Origin: Rotaria sordida
Lineage: Eukaryota > Rotifera > Eurotatoria > Philodinida > Philodinidae
Assembly (NCBI GenBank): GCA_905250125.1
Contig: CAJNOL010000550.1
Coordinates: 1-64,000 of the forward strand
Direction: 5' to 3'
DNA: 64,000 nucleotides
The notes beneath the pieces were generated by a model that was not told the DNA's origin, did not search any database, and saw only the letters and a program-made list of their open reading frames with translations. The translations under genes and the position numbers were made by a program. This document shows positions 53,061 to 64,000 of the stretch, in pieces. How positions within the stretch are numbered: the stretch's first letter is position 1; each line of letters begins with the position of its first letter.

Positions 53061-53997
53061 TATTCTCATTATCTTTTTACTTATCTTTTTACCTAGTCAA
53101 TTTATTCATATACTATAATTATAATAATATCTTATCTATGTTGTTCTCTTCGTTTCTCTTTTTTTTTCCGGTGCTTTTTACAAATGCTTATTGAATATAT
53201 CCATATGACATGAACAGTGGTCTCCATAAAAAATAATAACAACAACAATATATATATAAAACAATACTCTCATATGTATAATTATCGATTTTCTTTCCAA
53301 TTGTCATATTCTCATTGCTGTTGTGTGTGTTTCATTTTTTTTTTTATTTCTCTATCTGTGTTCTATGTAGTTGTTACCAACGGGTAAAATCGTATGCGTG
53401 TGTGTGTTTATTTCCATTTCTGCCTTTTTTTTTTTCTATTCAAAAAAAATAATAATACTAATCTCATTATATGATTAATATGTCCATTTTCATCAAAAAT
53501 CAATAGACTCTTATGAACTTCTAATTTGATTAAAATAAGTGTTATATTTGATTGTATAATAGATAGTATTTCATTTTATTCATTAGCATTGATTGACATT
53601 AATATATTTTTGACCTTGAATTGTATCTTAGCAAATGTTCATATTCACCTCTAATTCAACAATTTATCTCATCGATCATTTGCGGTCATTATATCTAAAA
53701 GAAGAAACAAGAAAAATCAACAATAAATACATATGTATTTGATGAATAGAAGAGGCTTGCCATTGCCTATCTTTCATTTCTTTATTGTTAATGTTCGATG
53801 ATGCATTTCAACAAATTTTTGTTAGGTATTATTAACGATTAAATATAAACGAATAGATATACGTTATTATATATCAGTTATATTTTTACTTCAATGACAT
53901 TAGGTGTCTAGTTGAGCAACGATAGAAATTAAGGAAAAAATCGAATATTATTTCTAGCTATTAATATTAATGGACAAAGAAAAACATTTTGTTATCG
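53061..53997. other. Intergenic region between COBL and the GPCR
   Basis: Just over 900 bp with T-rich and TG-rich runs (GTGTGTGTG near 53398). It must hold the COBL 3' UTR and the GPCR promoter. No poly(A) signal or promoter element can be chosen with confidence; AATAAA near 53726 is one candidate. Confidence 0.5.
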
Positions 53998-56234
53998 ATG
54001 GAAACGATCACAAGCATCGATTATTATTTTCAATATTATTCTTCTGATTCTAGTAAGTTTTATTACTATAATGAACATTGTATTTCATTACTAAAAATAA
54101 ACAAGAAGAACGAAAGAGATTTAATCTTTCGTATTAGACAACAACATCAAAAATAGACAGTACAACGAAAAAAAAAGTTATAAATATAACATATCGTGTT
54201 CTGATTATTATCATTTACATTCTATATACAAATAGAAAGCAAAATCGCTATAGAATATTTTTAGCCTTGTCACTATCTGTATAGCTAATGGCTCATGCTT
54301 GTACGTCATTGTATAATATGTCCTTGGGGACAGTAAATCGTAAGTGCAAAATAGATGATAATGGAAAGTGAATAAGCAAATAATCTCTATTCAGATTCAT
54401 ATTGTCCTGCATATTTTGATCGAATATCTTGTTGGCCACCGACAGAAGCTGGCGTTCGTCGTATTATACCATGTCCTGCATATATCTTTCCTGATGCTAG
54501 TTCAAATAGTATAACGATTCTATGGGTTGATATGATAAATCCAAGTTTATTTGTTTTTCATTAATAGCTTATGCTTCACTTTTATGTACAAATGAATCTC
54601 GATGGGAAGAACGAAGTCATTATGAATTATGCATTGGTTGTTCATCTGTTGATTCATTGGATTTGGTATATTTTATTAGAGAAATATTTAAAATAACTTT
54701 CATTGTTTTAGAATACAACAGATATATTTTTAATACCTTTGAATTTTCTAATAATTCGAAAATATTTTATTATTTGTGCAAATGGTCTTTCAATTATTCT
54801 TCTTACTATTGGTATTTTTATTTTACTTGGTAATCGGTTAGTAAATTAATATTTGAAATTGATGAAATAAATTTTTGTTTTTTTTTTTTTTGTAAAATTT
54901 AGTCGTCTTCGACAATATTCTAGAAATATTCTTCATGTTAATATTTTCCTTGTTTTTCTTATTCGATCAATTATTAAACTTATTGCTGAAATTTTCATGA
55001 ATAAAGGTTATTTCTCTCATAATGTATTTGAACGTATTGATGCATGTAATCAAACAACAATCTATTTTAAAGAAGATCAAGTAAAGAAAATATTTCTTTT
55101 TTATAGGATATAAAATAAAAAACAGAACGAACTATTTTTCAGAAAGTTTTCTTTTATATCTATTTAGTTACTTGATTGTAAATTATTTACTATTCTAATG
55201 AATTATATCAATAGCAGTGTTTCACATTGGTTTGTTTTTTGTGAAGCTTTATATTTGTATCGTTTATTACGAGCTAAAGTATATAAAGATAAAATTCGAT
55301 GGTATATTTTAATGGGTTGGTGTAAGTATATATAAATATTTGAAATAATACATGTCAAAGAACAAAATTAAGAATTCTTTATAGTGGTACCACTTTTTTT
55401 AACAATAATAACATATACAACACGTTATATGTTAAAAAAAGATTTGTATACATGTTGGTTTGAACCATCAATTTATGATTGGATTCTTCATGGACCAAAT
55501 ATGATTCTTCAAATTGTAAAAATATAAAAATAGCTTTCTTCTTGATATAAAAGATTTTCATTTTCCTTTTTCTTTTACTATCGTTGAATTTAGTTAAATT
55601 TTCTTATTTTTAATTATGTATGTATATTACTTGTTCGAAAATTAAATAGAACTTATCGGACAGTAACTTCTCCTGAAAAAAGACGTTTAGCTAAATATAG
55701 GTAAAAAATTGTTAAATTGAAATTTCAATAATTTATTTAAAAAAAGAGTGATTTAGTCGTTTAGCACGTTCAACATTAATCTTATTACCTTTATTTGGTT
55801 TTCATTATATTTTATTTATGTGGAATATAAAACCATTCTTAATACCAAATTTAATTCTTATTCATCTTACTGTACATACAATATCATCATCATTACAAGT
55901 AAATTTGAGAATAAATATATTTTTCTTTCGTCAAAATTTATTTTATTTTGCTTCTTTATAGGGTTTAATTGTTGCATCAATCTATACAATACTTAATTCT
56001 GAAGTTCAACGTGAAATACTTCGTAGTTTAGATCGTTGTTTAATGCGTCATTATTCATCATGGGAACAACCAAATTACTTTCATAATTATATTAATAAAT
56101 TAGAAGATAAACGTTTAAATTATCTTGGTAATCAAAAAAGAGTATCAATGCCTGTTCAATATCGTCAAACAGATTCAGATATTCTTGTACAACATAATCG
56201 TTTAACAAGAAAAAACAAATCAAGATCAATATAA
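53998..56234 (+). CDS. Secretin-class (class B1) G-protein-coupled receptor
   Basis: Ten exons in phase: 53998-54052, 54395-54508, 54568-54665, 54712-54836, 54903-55080, 55168-55321, 55385-55515, 55594-55700, 55757-55898, 55962-56234. They total 1,377 nt, giving 458 residues. The extracellular hormone-receptor domain has six Cys, with CPAYFDRISCWPPT and RRIIPCPAY. Seven hydrophobic segments follow. Family landmarks are the TM3 Cys (LLDCKLFT) paired with the loop-2 Cys-Trp (LYTCWFEP), MGWLVPLF in TM4, LARSTLILLPLFGFHY in TM6 and QGLIVASIYTILNSEVQ in TM7. These receptors bind peptide hormones and usually signal through Gs. The ligand (CRF-, calcitonin- or PDF-like) cannot be assigned. The chosen ATG gives a polar N-terminus without a signal peptide, so an alternative upstream exon is possible. 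Exon 1 is the least certain part. Confidence 0.88.
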
Positions 56235-56321
56235 TTTTAAGTAATCAAATTTGACAATATTCAATATTTGTTATAACTGCTACAGAACAAGAATTTGCTT
56301 TATTAAATTCAACAAAAAGTT

Positions 56322-57122
56322 AGGGATAACTACTATCTGCTTCTGAATATAATGTGTTCCACTGTTTTTTGAATAAATTTTGATAGTAACAGCATAGAGA
56401 ACTACGATTTTCATCATTCAAAAGAGAAGATTTGAAACCATCGAAGTATCTTGAAAATCGAATGATCGGTAATTGATTAATTAGGTAAGTTCTTGGTAGT
56501 AATTGTCAAAAATGATATTCTGAAACTATTTTCTTTTCAATTTAGACTTTCAATAGGACTAATCGATAGAAAAAATTCTTATCTTTCAATCTACACAAGG
56601 CAAACGTGTCTAACGTATTCTGTTAGAAAGTTATAAGACTTTTCTTGAGAACTCCGATTTCAACGAATTCACCTGTGATTAGCCAAAAAAGCAGTTAGAC
56701 AATGGTAATTCACCATGCTGACCCGAATAGTGATATTTGTTATGTTGAATTGCTCCTGCCTAGCTTCTTTTCTGGGTGTGGATCAATTGGGTGAAATCGA
56801 GAGTCTCAGGAAAAGTCTAATAACTTTCGAAAGGAATTATCTAGCAATGTCGGTCTTGCGTAGATCGAAAGAGAAGAATTTTTTCCATCGACTAATTCTA
56901 TTAATAGTCTAAGTGCAAAAGACAATAACTTCAGAATATTGTTTTGGAAAACCTTTACCAAGAACTTGTCCAATCAGTCCATTGTTGACGAATCAAAGTT
57001 CGATGGTTCTCGGTCTTCTCTCTTGAATGGTGCAAATCGAAGATCTCTATAATGTTCCTATCAAAGATTATTCCAAAAACAGTGGAACACATTATATTTT
57101 GAAATGAATAGTAGTTTCCACT
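56322..57122. mobile_element. Foldback element just downstream of the GPCR
   Basis: An imperfect 800-bp palindrome. The left block ATATAATGTGTTCCACTGTT is mirrored by AACAGTGGAACACATTATAT at the right, and CATTCAAAAGAGAAGA mirrors TCTTCTCTCTTGAATG. It begins 88 bp after the receptor stop codon, so it may supply the transcript's 3' end. A 65-codon frame inside it is not considered coding. Termini differ from the CGAGGGA family. Confidence 0.8.
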
Positions 57123-58066
57123 TTTTTTTTTTGATCGATAAATGTGAATTAAAACTCTTATTTATATATATGTTTATCAGATCAAAAACAAAGCAGATTA
57201 TTTCAAAGAATTTTGTTTAATTTATGAGACGATGATTCTAAGTTAATTAGTATGTTTGAATGATCGATTTATTTTTCTGAATGTTATAGATTTACGTTTA
57301 TAAAATGGACGAGACAAACTGTGTGTTTGTTACATAATGAAATGAAGAGACAATTGTAATTATTAATTCCACAACCATTATATTGGCGTAAGACTCATAA
57401 ATAGAATGTAGAATATATTTGATAATCGTGAATCTGAAGACATTGTCTATGAGATAAAATGTTTCATTTATTGTTGACTTGTCTATTCGACGAAAAAATC
57501 AAAAATTTTTGATTTTATTTTCTTTTCAAATTGGATCAGTGATGATTATTGTGGTTTTTGAGCTCATTTGATTTATACATAAAGATTTGATTGAATTTAT
57601 CAAATTAAGAGACATTCTTCATGCTTATCATTGATATAAGTGTTTTGGCATTGATAATATAAGTGTTTAATACTAATCAATCATTTCGTCTTTATTTTAT
57701 TATAAAAATACGAAGATTCAAAGTAGACAGATGTAAATGATAGTGTTACCAGGTACAACTTTTCACTTCTATCATGATAGGATAAATTGTGTGAAAGTAT
57801 GAGTGACAGAATATTTTATTAACAGTTAGTCCTTTCACAACGAAGAAAGTAACGAACGAAACTACTTCTCAATATTTAGATTTCGTCGAATACACATTCA
57901 TTGCAATACAATTTAAACTCCAAATATATGGAGATTTATCATTTTGTATAATTGTTGCCTGAGTATTACTGGAAAAAAATCCTCTGATATATAGTAACTA
58001 CCAAAATTATTCAGCAAGATTTATTTTCGATTTTTTTTTGTACTGTCTTAAATGCTAAAGAGAATG
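57123..58066. other. Intergenic, no gene seen
   Basis: AT-rich sequence with no supported frame or repeat. Confidence 0.5.
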
Positions 58067-58483
58067 GGAACCAGATTCGTGAAAACAGAGTTTTCAGAAA
58101 GTCAAGTCCTCAGTTTTTCAGTACGTTGACCACGCAAATATGGTCCCATTTTGACTACATGAAACGATAGAGTAAACGATTCTCGACAAAATAAATTGTC
58201 TCTGAGTTTGTACCATCCCTTTCACTGAGATAACACAGCCAAATTGAAAGTCTCAAATTCACTTTTACATAAAAAATAGTAGAAATCCAGCTTCAAAGAT
58301 TTCTTTGAGATTGTTGTATCTCAGATAACAAGAGTCACACAGAACTCGGAGTCGTGTCATTTTATAGAAAATTGTTTGCTGTATTGTTTCGTGTAGTCTG
58401 AACCAAACTATGTTTTGTGCTTTCTAGGTACTAAAAAACTGGGGTTTGATTTTCTGGAAACTTCATTCTCAGAAATCTGGTTT
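58067..58483. mobile_element. Foldback element (about 417 bp)
   Basis: Left arm blocks GGAACCAGATT, TTTTCAGAAAGTCAAG, CAGTTTTTCAGTAC and TACATGAAACGATAG are mirrored at the right by CTATTGTTTCGTGTAGT-like sequence, GTACTAAAAAACTG, TTGATTTTCTGGAAA and AATCTGGTTT. The arms are about 170 bp and imperfect. No coding frame. Confidence 0.7.
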
Positions 58484-59122
58484 TTATTGTGATTTTCTTA
58501 TATTCTTGTTGTACATATCTTTCTCTACTTGAATCACTATATGGATCCTTTTTAGTATTTAAGACAGCACAAGAAACACTGAATATAAACCTTGTTGAAT
58601 AATTGTGTTAGGCACTGTAAGTATTCAAAATTAATCTCAATGCAATTGAATTGAGTCATAATGTATATAAAACCAGTGAGCAATAATTGTTCTACTATTC
58701 AAAATAATAAAATAACAAATTGATAAAACATTTATTGTATAAACTGAAAAATAACATGTTTAATTGTATGATCGATCATAGATAATCACAGTATCCAAAC
58801 GAATATTGTTGAAAGATTCAATTTTTCTTACATGAATTTTCATTTTACAAATTAAAAACTAAATATGAAAGGTTCTCATATAATATCATCTTTTACATTG
58901 TATAGTTCTATTATGTATCATATGTTTCTGCTAAATAACGTTCTATATCATAATGACTAAATTTCTTATTAGTCATTCATAGACATCTCAAGATAGAATA
59001 ATTTTGAAAACAAAAAATAGAACATAACTATCGATTGTATTTGATTATTCATCAAAATTGAATATAGATGTATAATATGAATTGATATCAATTATTTAAA
59101 TAAAAAAGATATAATTAATTTT
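58484..59122. other. Intergenic, downstream of UPF0598 gene
   Basis: AT-rich sequence that should contain the 3' UTR of the minus-strand gene at 59123. No other feature is supported. Confidence 0.5.
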
Positions 59123-59902
59123 CTATATTTCAAAACGACTATGTTCATAAACAAGTTTTTCTATTTCATTATCTTTTTTTAATTTATACAATTTTCCTTT
59201 CCATTCAATACTAATAGGTAAACCATCTGTTTTACTATCGTATACAAAATGAGAACTCAATCGTTCAGCAATAGCATCTTTAATAAGTGCATGACCCGTA
59301 TGAAATTTTTCCGATAATGGATGATAAATACGTCCAGTGTCTGGTTTAATATAAAGTCTTTCAGGTTGAAATTGTATCGAAAGTATTGTTGATGGTATAT
59401 GACAACATTCAAATAAATCTTTATCATCCAAAAATCGAGTTAAAACAAATGGTGTATCAGCACAACGAATAAAATTACGTTCACGACCACATAAAGATAC
59501 ATATGGAAATGTAGAAAAATAAGGACGATCATTATAAGTATTAGCTCGAATACGAGTGAAAAAAAAGTGTAGAAATTTTGGATCTAAATTTAAAGCAAGA
59601 AAAAAACAACAACACAACATCTGTTTAATCATTCAAATTAAATTATAAAACTAACCTTTATAACATGATGTAAAATTTTTAAATCGAGTATCATCTAAGA
59701 ATAGCTATAGAGAAAAAATTTTATATAAAATTAAAATAAAAGATTTATATATATATCGTACCTGTCCAAATGAATCAATATAATAAAAATATTCTCGTAC
59801 ATCTGGACGATCGGGTGGTGCTTGACCCTGAATATAGGATGATGAAGAGTATCGAATGAATGGTTTCGGATTATTTAGTGATCGTAAAAGAGTTAATAAC
59901 AT
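59123..59902 (-). CDS. C8orf82: UPF0598 (C8orf82-like) protein
   Basis: Three exons on the minus strand (59762-59902, 59656-59704, 59123-59583) join in phase to 651 nt, giving 216 residues, close to the human protein's length. The conserved core is complete: VREYFYYIDSFGQ, LFLDDTRFKNFTSCYKDP, FFFTRIRAN, SLCGRERNFIRCADTPFV and GRIYHPLSEK. The N-terminus (MLLTLLRSLNNPKPFIRYSS) is basic and Ser-rich without acidic residues, fitting a mitochondrial presequence. The family is conserved in animals but its biochemical role is not established, so none is assigned. A foldback element starts 61 bp upstream of the ATG, leaving little room for a conventional promoter. Confidence 0.9.
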
Positions 59903-59963
59903 ATCTAGAAATGAGTTACTTGAACATTTTGAATATAAAACGATGATCTGTAAATGGGTCGGA

Positions 59964-60488
59964 CGAAGGAATCATTCAAACGGATATCTATCATTTGAGC
60001 TCCTATTCGATCCACAAGAACCTTTTGATGAGACTAGAGAAAGTTTAAAAGAGCTTGTCCTCATGAATCTCTGGAGCCAAGTTATGATCGTTTTACCGAA
60101 TTTTCAACTCAATTTTAGATATATATCGAAAAATGAAAACAAAATTTCGGCGAACAATTTTAGTTTAGCATAGACATATCACAAAAATTTAGTTTGCTTG
60201 CAAATTTAATATCTTGACAACAAAAAAATTCTTTTCAATTGAAATTTTCAGAATATTCTATGGATCATTTAACCTATTTATGAAGAAATTTTATAGCGAA
60301 CTTTTGTTTTTCTTTCATTTTTCAGTATAAATCTAAAACCTGCTCAATAATTTAGTAAAAATGATTATAACTCGATTCCAAAGATCCATGAGGATGAACC
60401 CGTTTAGGCTTTTGTTAGTCTCGCCAAGATGTTTTGATGGGCTCAATATGAGCTCAAACAACATATATCAATTGGTATGGCTCTCTCG
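59964..60488. mobile_element. Foldback element, CGAGGGA family, copy upstream of UPF0598
   Basis: A palindrome of about 525 bp. AACTTGGCTCCAGAGATTCA, read from the left arm on the minus strand, matches AACTCGATTCCAAAGATCCA on the right arm, and TGAGCTC blocks mirror near both ends. The ends CGAAGGAATCATTC and GGCTCTCTCG resemble the family terminus and share TTTGAGCTCATAT with copy C. Flanks GGA and TGA differ by one base. More diverged than copies B and C. Open frames inside it, and the frame running from 59856 across the UPF0598 start, are not genes. Confidence 0.7.
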
Positions 60489-62008
60489 TGAGAGACAAAA
60501 GTCAACGAATATTTTTCAATGTTTTTAAGAAATCACGATAACTTCGTATAACAAAAGAAATTAAAATTATAGAATTTTCTAAATACAGTGAGCATAAATA
60601 TATAAAAATCGTTTATAAATGGACGATCAAATTCACAATCTGTCCTTGAAGTACAGTTTTTGAGAAGATTTTGTTTCGTTATTCACTAGTATAATTCTAC
60701 ATAGAGGTGTAAAGTAAACGATTAAATCTAAGAAATATTATTTTCTTCCATTATATCTCTCTTTTCAGTTAGTAGTTACTTTCGTTCTTTCTCAATCTAG
60801 TTGATAATCGAATAAAGAAAAATTCTTATTTTTCTATTACAGTATTACAAGTTAAAACAACATATCTTTTTATTATTAATCATCATTATTATCGCATTGT
60901 TTTAGTTTAGAATATTCTCTTCTTTCGTGGTCTAGAATCTTTTCTTTTTCATTTTTGGATTTTTGTGGCTGTTGTATAGTTTGGAGTAGCATTTGTCTAT
61001 TGAGTACATAGCGAAAATTGTATATTAGTGTACGTTTTCCTCAAACCAACTTTTCATGGGAAAAAAGTGCAAAATCGCCTTTGTTTCTTCAATCTAGTAT
61101 TTTCGATCGAACTGAAACTTTTTTCCACATATATCATAGATTGTTTTGGATGGACACTTTCTTTTATATTGTTTTGCTGATTTTCGGTAGCTCTTACGAA
61201 AAAGTTCTATTAAAAAAACCATGCGTTTTTTAGGGTGCCACCGATACTTTGGCTTTTGTATTCGAGAGACAAAAAATAAAAAGATACTTATCACAAGCAG
61301 TGTCTAACACCTGTATGAAACTTTCAGCTCGATGAAACACAGCATCTCGGAGAAGCAGGACAAGAGAAACATTGTGATCTCAGTATCTCATAGAAGACAG
61401 CATCCGAAAACTTTCAGTCTTCGACAACTTTTGCTCTACTTGTTAAGATCTATCTGTTTTGAAAATTTCAAATTTTTCTGATGTACCATTCTACAGAAGC
61501 CCCGGGAAAGAACGCGATATTCTTAATAAGAATGTATTTAATAATTCATTGGTGATTTATCATAGGATTTGAAAGATTCTGATTGTGCTTACACATACGA
61601 ATTATTACCACAATAAATGAGTCTTTCAACTATTTGGAAATGAAAGTTATTATATTTGTTCTAAATTATAATTTGAAAGAGAGAGAATCAATTCTCTAAC
61701 ATATTCTTCGTTAATTTAAAAATGATCTATCTTTCAAATCATTTTCTTATAAAATAAATTATCATCATATGAAAATAAAACAAAGTATTCTTATTATTTA
61801 TAGCATATGTAAGATTTATTTTAGGAGAAAAAAAAGATGTTTATGTATGCATTTTTAAGATAAAGTGTGCGAAAAAGAAAAAAAAAAGCTAAAGTAAAAT
61901 AAAATAAAATAAAATAAAATAAAATAAAATAAAGTAAAAGAAATGCTAGTTTAACTATTTAGTCTCTCTCAAAACTTATACCATAAAAAACCAAAATAAA
62001 TAAATGTA
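60489..62008. other. Intergenic region between UPF0598 and P450; (TAAAA)n at 61895-61933
   Basis: AT-rich with no supported gene. A pure (TAAAA)n microsatellite of about eight units lies at 61895-61933, downstream of the P450 stop. Small inverted segments near 61300-61430 are too short to call. Confidence 0.55.
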
Positions 62009-63141
62009 TCAATTTGCACTAAAAGATGTAGCTTTAAGTGAATACTTTGGTGGGATATTAGCTAAGCCAAATGTACCTCCAATTGGATCAGGTATAGGAC
62101 CAATTTTTTCAAAATCATTATGATATAAAAGTACACCAAGAATACCTGTTAATAAATTAAATAAATATTTTTCAGCAACACATGCACGTGGACCTAAACC
62201 AAATGGTAAGTAAGAATGAGTTGGTATTGATGATAAATTATCTCCAATCCATCGTTTTATATCAAATTTTGTAGCTTGTTTCCATGCAATTGAATGATGT
62301 AAAGCAAGAATATTAGCACCAAATTGAGTACGTTTTTGTATATGATAAGTACGCCATTTAAAATCTTCTAATGTTGAATGAACAACAACAGGTACAACAG
62401 GTGATAAACGTAAAACTTCTTTAATAAATGCTTGTGTATAAATAAGAGATTCAGTTGATGATAATTCAAATTTTGAATAATTTTTTTCTCGAACTTCTCG
62501 TCGACATAAATCAGCTTCTTCAGGATATTGAACAACATAAAGTAAAAACCATGATAATGCACCTTTAAGCATTTCACTTCCATGCATAATTATATCAAGT
62601 ATACAAGCAGATATATCATCATCATCTAAACGTGGTGATGATTCATCAATACAATTTAATATTGAATCAAGAAAATCATTAGATGTTTCAGTTGTTGATG
62701 TTACTCTTTGTTCATTATTACTATGAATATTTGATTCTTCACGTCGACGTTTAATCCATGTTTTTATATAATCTAAAACATTTTCATTAATATCTAATGT
62801 TTCAGATAAGCCAGTTAATTTTGAAAGAACAGTTTTAGCAGATTTTTGAAATGTATCTTCATGAATAGCTTTGGAAATTTTATATAAATTTTGTTCAAAT
62901 AATTCAAAGACTTTGTCATTCTTTGATATTGAAACTGATGAACATGAAAGTGATGTAAGAAGGCGAACAGCAAAATAAAATGTTGTACGACGAACATCAA
63001 ACTGTTTTGAAAGATGTAAATTTTGTAATTGTTCTTGTACCATTACATCAAGATGTTTATTAACAAGATTATTATCAATATAATTTACAAGTGCTTTATG
63101 AATTATTCGTGCGTTATGATCTTGATGACGAAATACAATAC
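62009..63141 (-). CDS. Cytochrome P450, large 3' exon (partial gene)
   Basis: This exon starts after an acceptor TATCTATTAG (phase 1, read GIVFRHQDHNARI) and runs 377 codons to the stop at 62009. P450 landmarks: the I-helix region ACILDIIMHGSEMLKGALSWF, the K-helix ExxR as KEVLRLSPV, FDIKRWIGD in the PERF region, and the heme loop PFGLGPRACVAEKYLF with the Cys ligand. P450s are heme monooxygenases, in animals usually ER- or mitochondria-bound. The substrate cannot be inferred; the layout recalls clan 2 (CYP1/2/17). The I-helix consensus AGx(D/E)T(T/S) reads HGSEML, so the conserved Thr is Met. The N-terminal anchor and Pro-rich hinge are not in this exon; upstream exons are beyond 63141, partly displaced by two MITEs, or outside the window. 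Confidence 0.85.
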
Positions 63142-63242
63142 CTAATAGATATAATAATAAATTTTGGCAATTGGTTTATGAATATCATTCAACTAAACTC
63201 GAATAAGATTTTCATATTGGCAAATATCGTTGAAAATTGAAA

Positions 63243-63605
63243 CCTTCTCCGCAATAAAAGATTGCGGATCTTCTATTGTGTCCCATTTATTTCAATAAGT
63301 TTTAATTAAAAGGATTTTTCAGAAAATTAAAACAATTTTGAGGACTCGAGAAGATATTTTTTAGATCTTGAAAAGTTTAGAAATAATGCTGATCTCAGTC
63401 TTTTAAGGTTTGCAGCTTAAATCCTTGAAAACTCGGCATATTTTTATGTAAATATACTAATTAAACTGCTAATTTTTTGAGAAGCTAAATAATTAAGGAA
63501 CAGGACGAGGTACATTATTACTCCAGGCACATCGTTCCTTCAAGAGAACTCCTCTATCATCGGAGATCTTCTAATATAGGAGGATTTTCTATTGCGGAGA
63601 GAAGT
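63243..63605. mobile_element. MITE upstream of the P450 exon (about 360 bp)
   Basis: The left end CTTCTCCGCAATAAAAGA is mirrored at the right by TTTTCTATTGCGGAGAGAAG, with further matching GATCTTCTA blocks. No coding frame. It lies in the presumed P450 intron. Confidence 0.6.
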
Positions 63606-63620
63606 TAAGTATATATTTAA

Positions 63621-63774
63621 ATAGGAATGCACCAATTCCTAGAACATGAAGGTCTTGCTGTAACTCACATCTGCATCTTCATGTTTGATATAAAAAATTC
63701 ACAGGAACTGTATTCTTTATAAGAAAAAATATGCCATCTTTGATATCATGCTCTAAGAATTGGTGCATCCCTAT
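63621..63774. mobile_element. MITE upstream of the P450 exon (154 bp)
   Basis: The ends ATAGGAATGCACCAATTC and GAATTGGTGCATCCCTAT form a near-perfect inverted repeat of about 18-25 bp, extended by CCTAGAACATGA against TCATGCTCTAAG. It lies 16 bp after the preceding MITE. Confidence 0.75.
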
Positions 63775-64000
63775 GTTCAAATACATAGATAATCTTTGTA
63801 ATAGTATTGAACTAATTATAGAAATTTTTCTATTTCATCATTAATATAAATGAAGATATATTAAAACCGAGAAATATATGATAACTATGTTAATTTGTTT
63901 TGAATTTTACATATGTAAAAATACTTACAGCTAATAGACTTTTTTTAAGTGCATGATTTATGAGTCACAGAACCTCTGTAGAAATTGTAAAACAAATATT

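Noticed and set aside
56715..56912. 65-codon frame with a hydrophobic start
   Set aside because: It lies within the arm of the foldback element at 56322-57122.
63920..63990. Upstream P450 exon on the minus strand ending at a GTAAGT donor near 63931
   Set aside because: The P450-like reading contains TGA and its phase does not fit the acceptor at 63142. Not supportable without the sequence beyond the window.

Overview
This window is strongly AT-rich nuclear DNA from an invertebrate animal. Genes are split by many short (about 45-70 bp) GT-AG introns with T-rich acceptors. A few long introns and the intergenic spaces hold inverted-repeat transposons. The gene set (a spectrin/Ig giant protein, a cordon-bleu homolog, a secretin-class GPCR, a UPF0598 protein and a cytochrome P450) is metazoan. 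The compact-exon, AT-rich style with degraded DNA transposons would fit a bdelloid rotifer or similar spiralian; that assignment is inference.

Layout. 69-22067 (+) is the 3' part of a giant gene. I could chain 25 exons in phase into 10,104 nt (3,367 residues plus stop). It has a long spectrin-like helical region, six Ig domains with a Met/Asn/Gln minisatellite inside the array, about 1,400 residues of two unfamiliar protein repeats, a seventh Ig domain and a polar tail. Four of its five long introns contain a foldback or inverted-repeat element. 22.1-44.3 kb is gene-poor: several inverted-repeat elements, a palindromic element with a degraded integrase-type transposon nested in it, one tiny three-exon gene (35393-35704, -), and a Tc1/mariner-like transposase remnant cut by a 1 kb palindrome. 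44379-45778 is an intron-bearing aspartate aminotransferase pseudogene. 47848-53060 (+) is a complete cordon-bleu (COBL) homolog of 807 residues. 53998-56234 (+) is a complete secretin-class (class B) GPCR of 458 residues. 59123-59902 (-) is a complete UPF0598/C8orf82 homolog of 216 residues. 62009-63141 (-) is the large last exon of a P450 whose 5' part lies outside the window or is unclear.

How it fits together. There is no operon logic. The giant Ig protein and COBL are both cytoskeletal, but nothing in the sequence links their regulation. The strongest shared theme is the repeat landscape. Several foldback elements of about 520-625 bp (5400, 8441, 9605, 59964) and the arms of the nested element at 27964-31676 share CGAGGGA-type termini, and most are flanked by 3-bp direct repeats of TTA, TCA or TAA. 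They look like one transposon family that settles in introns and just outside genes.
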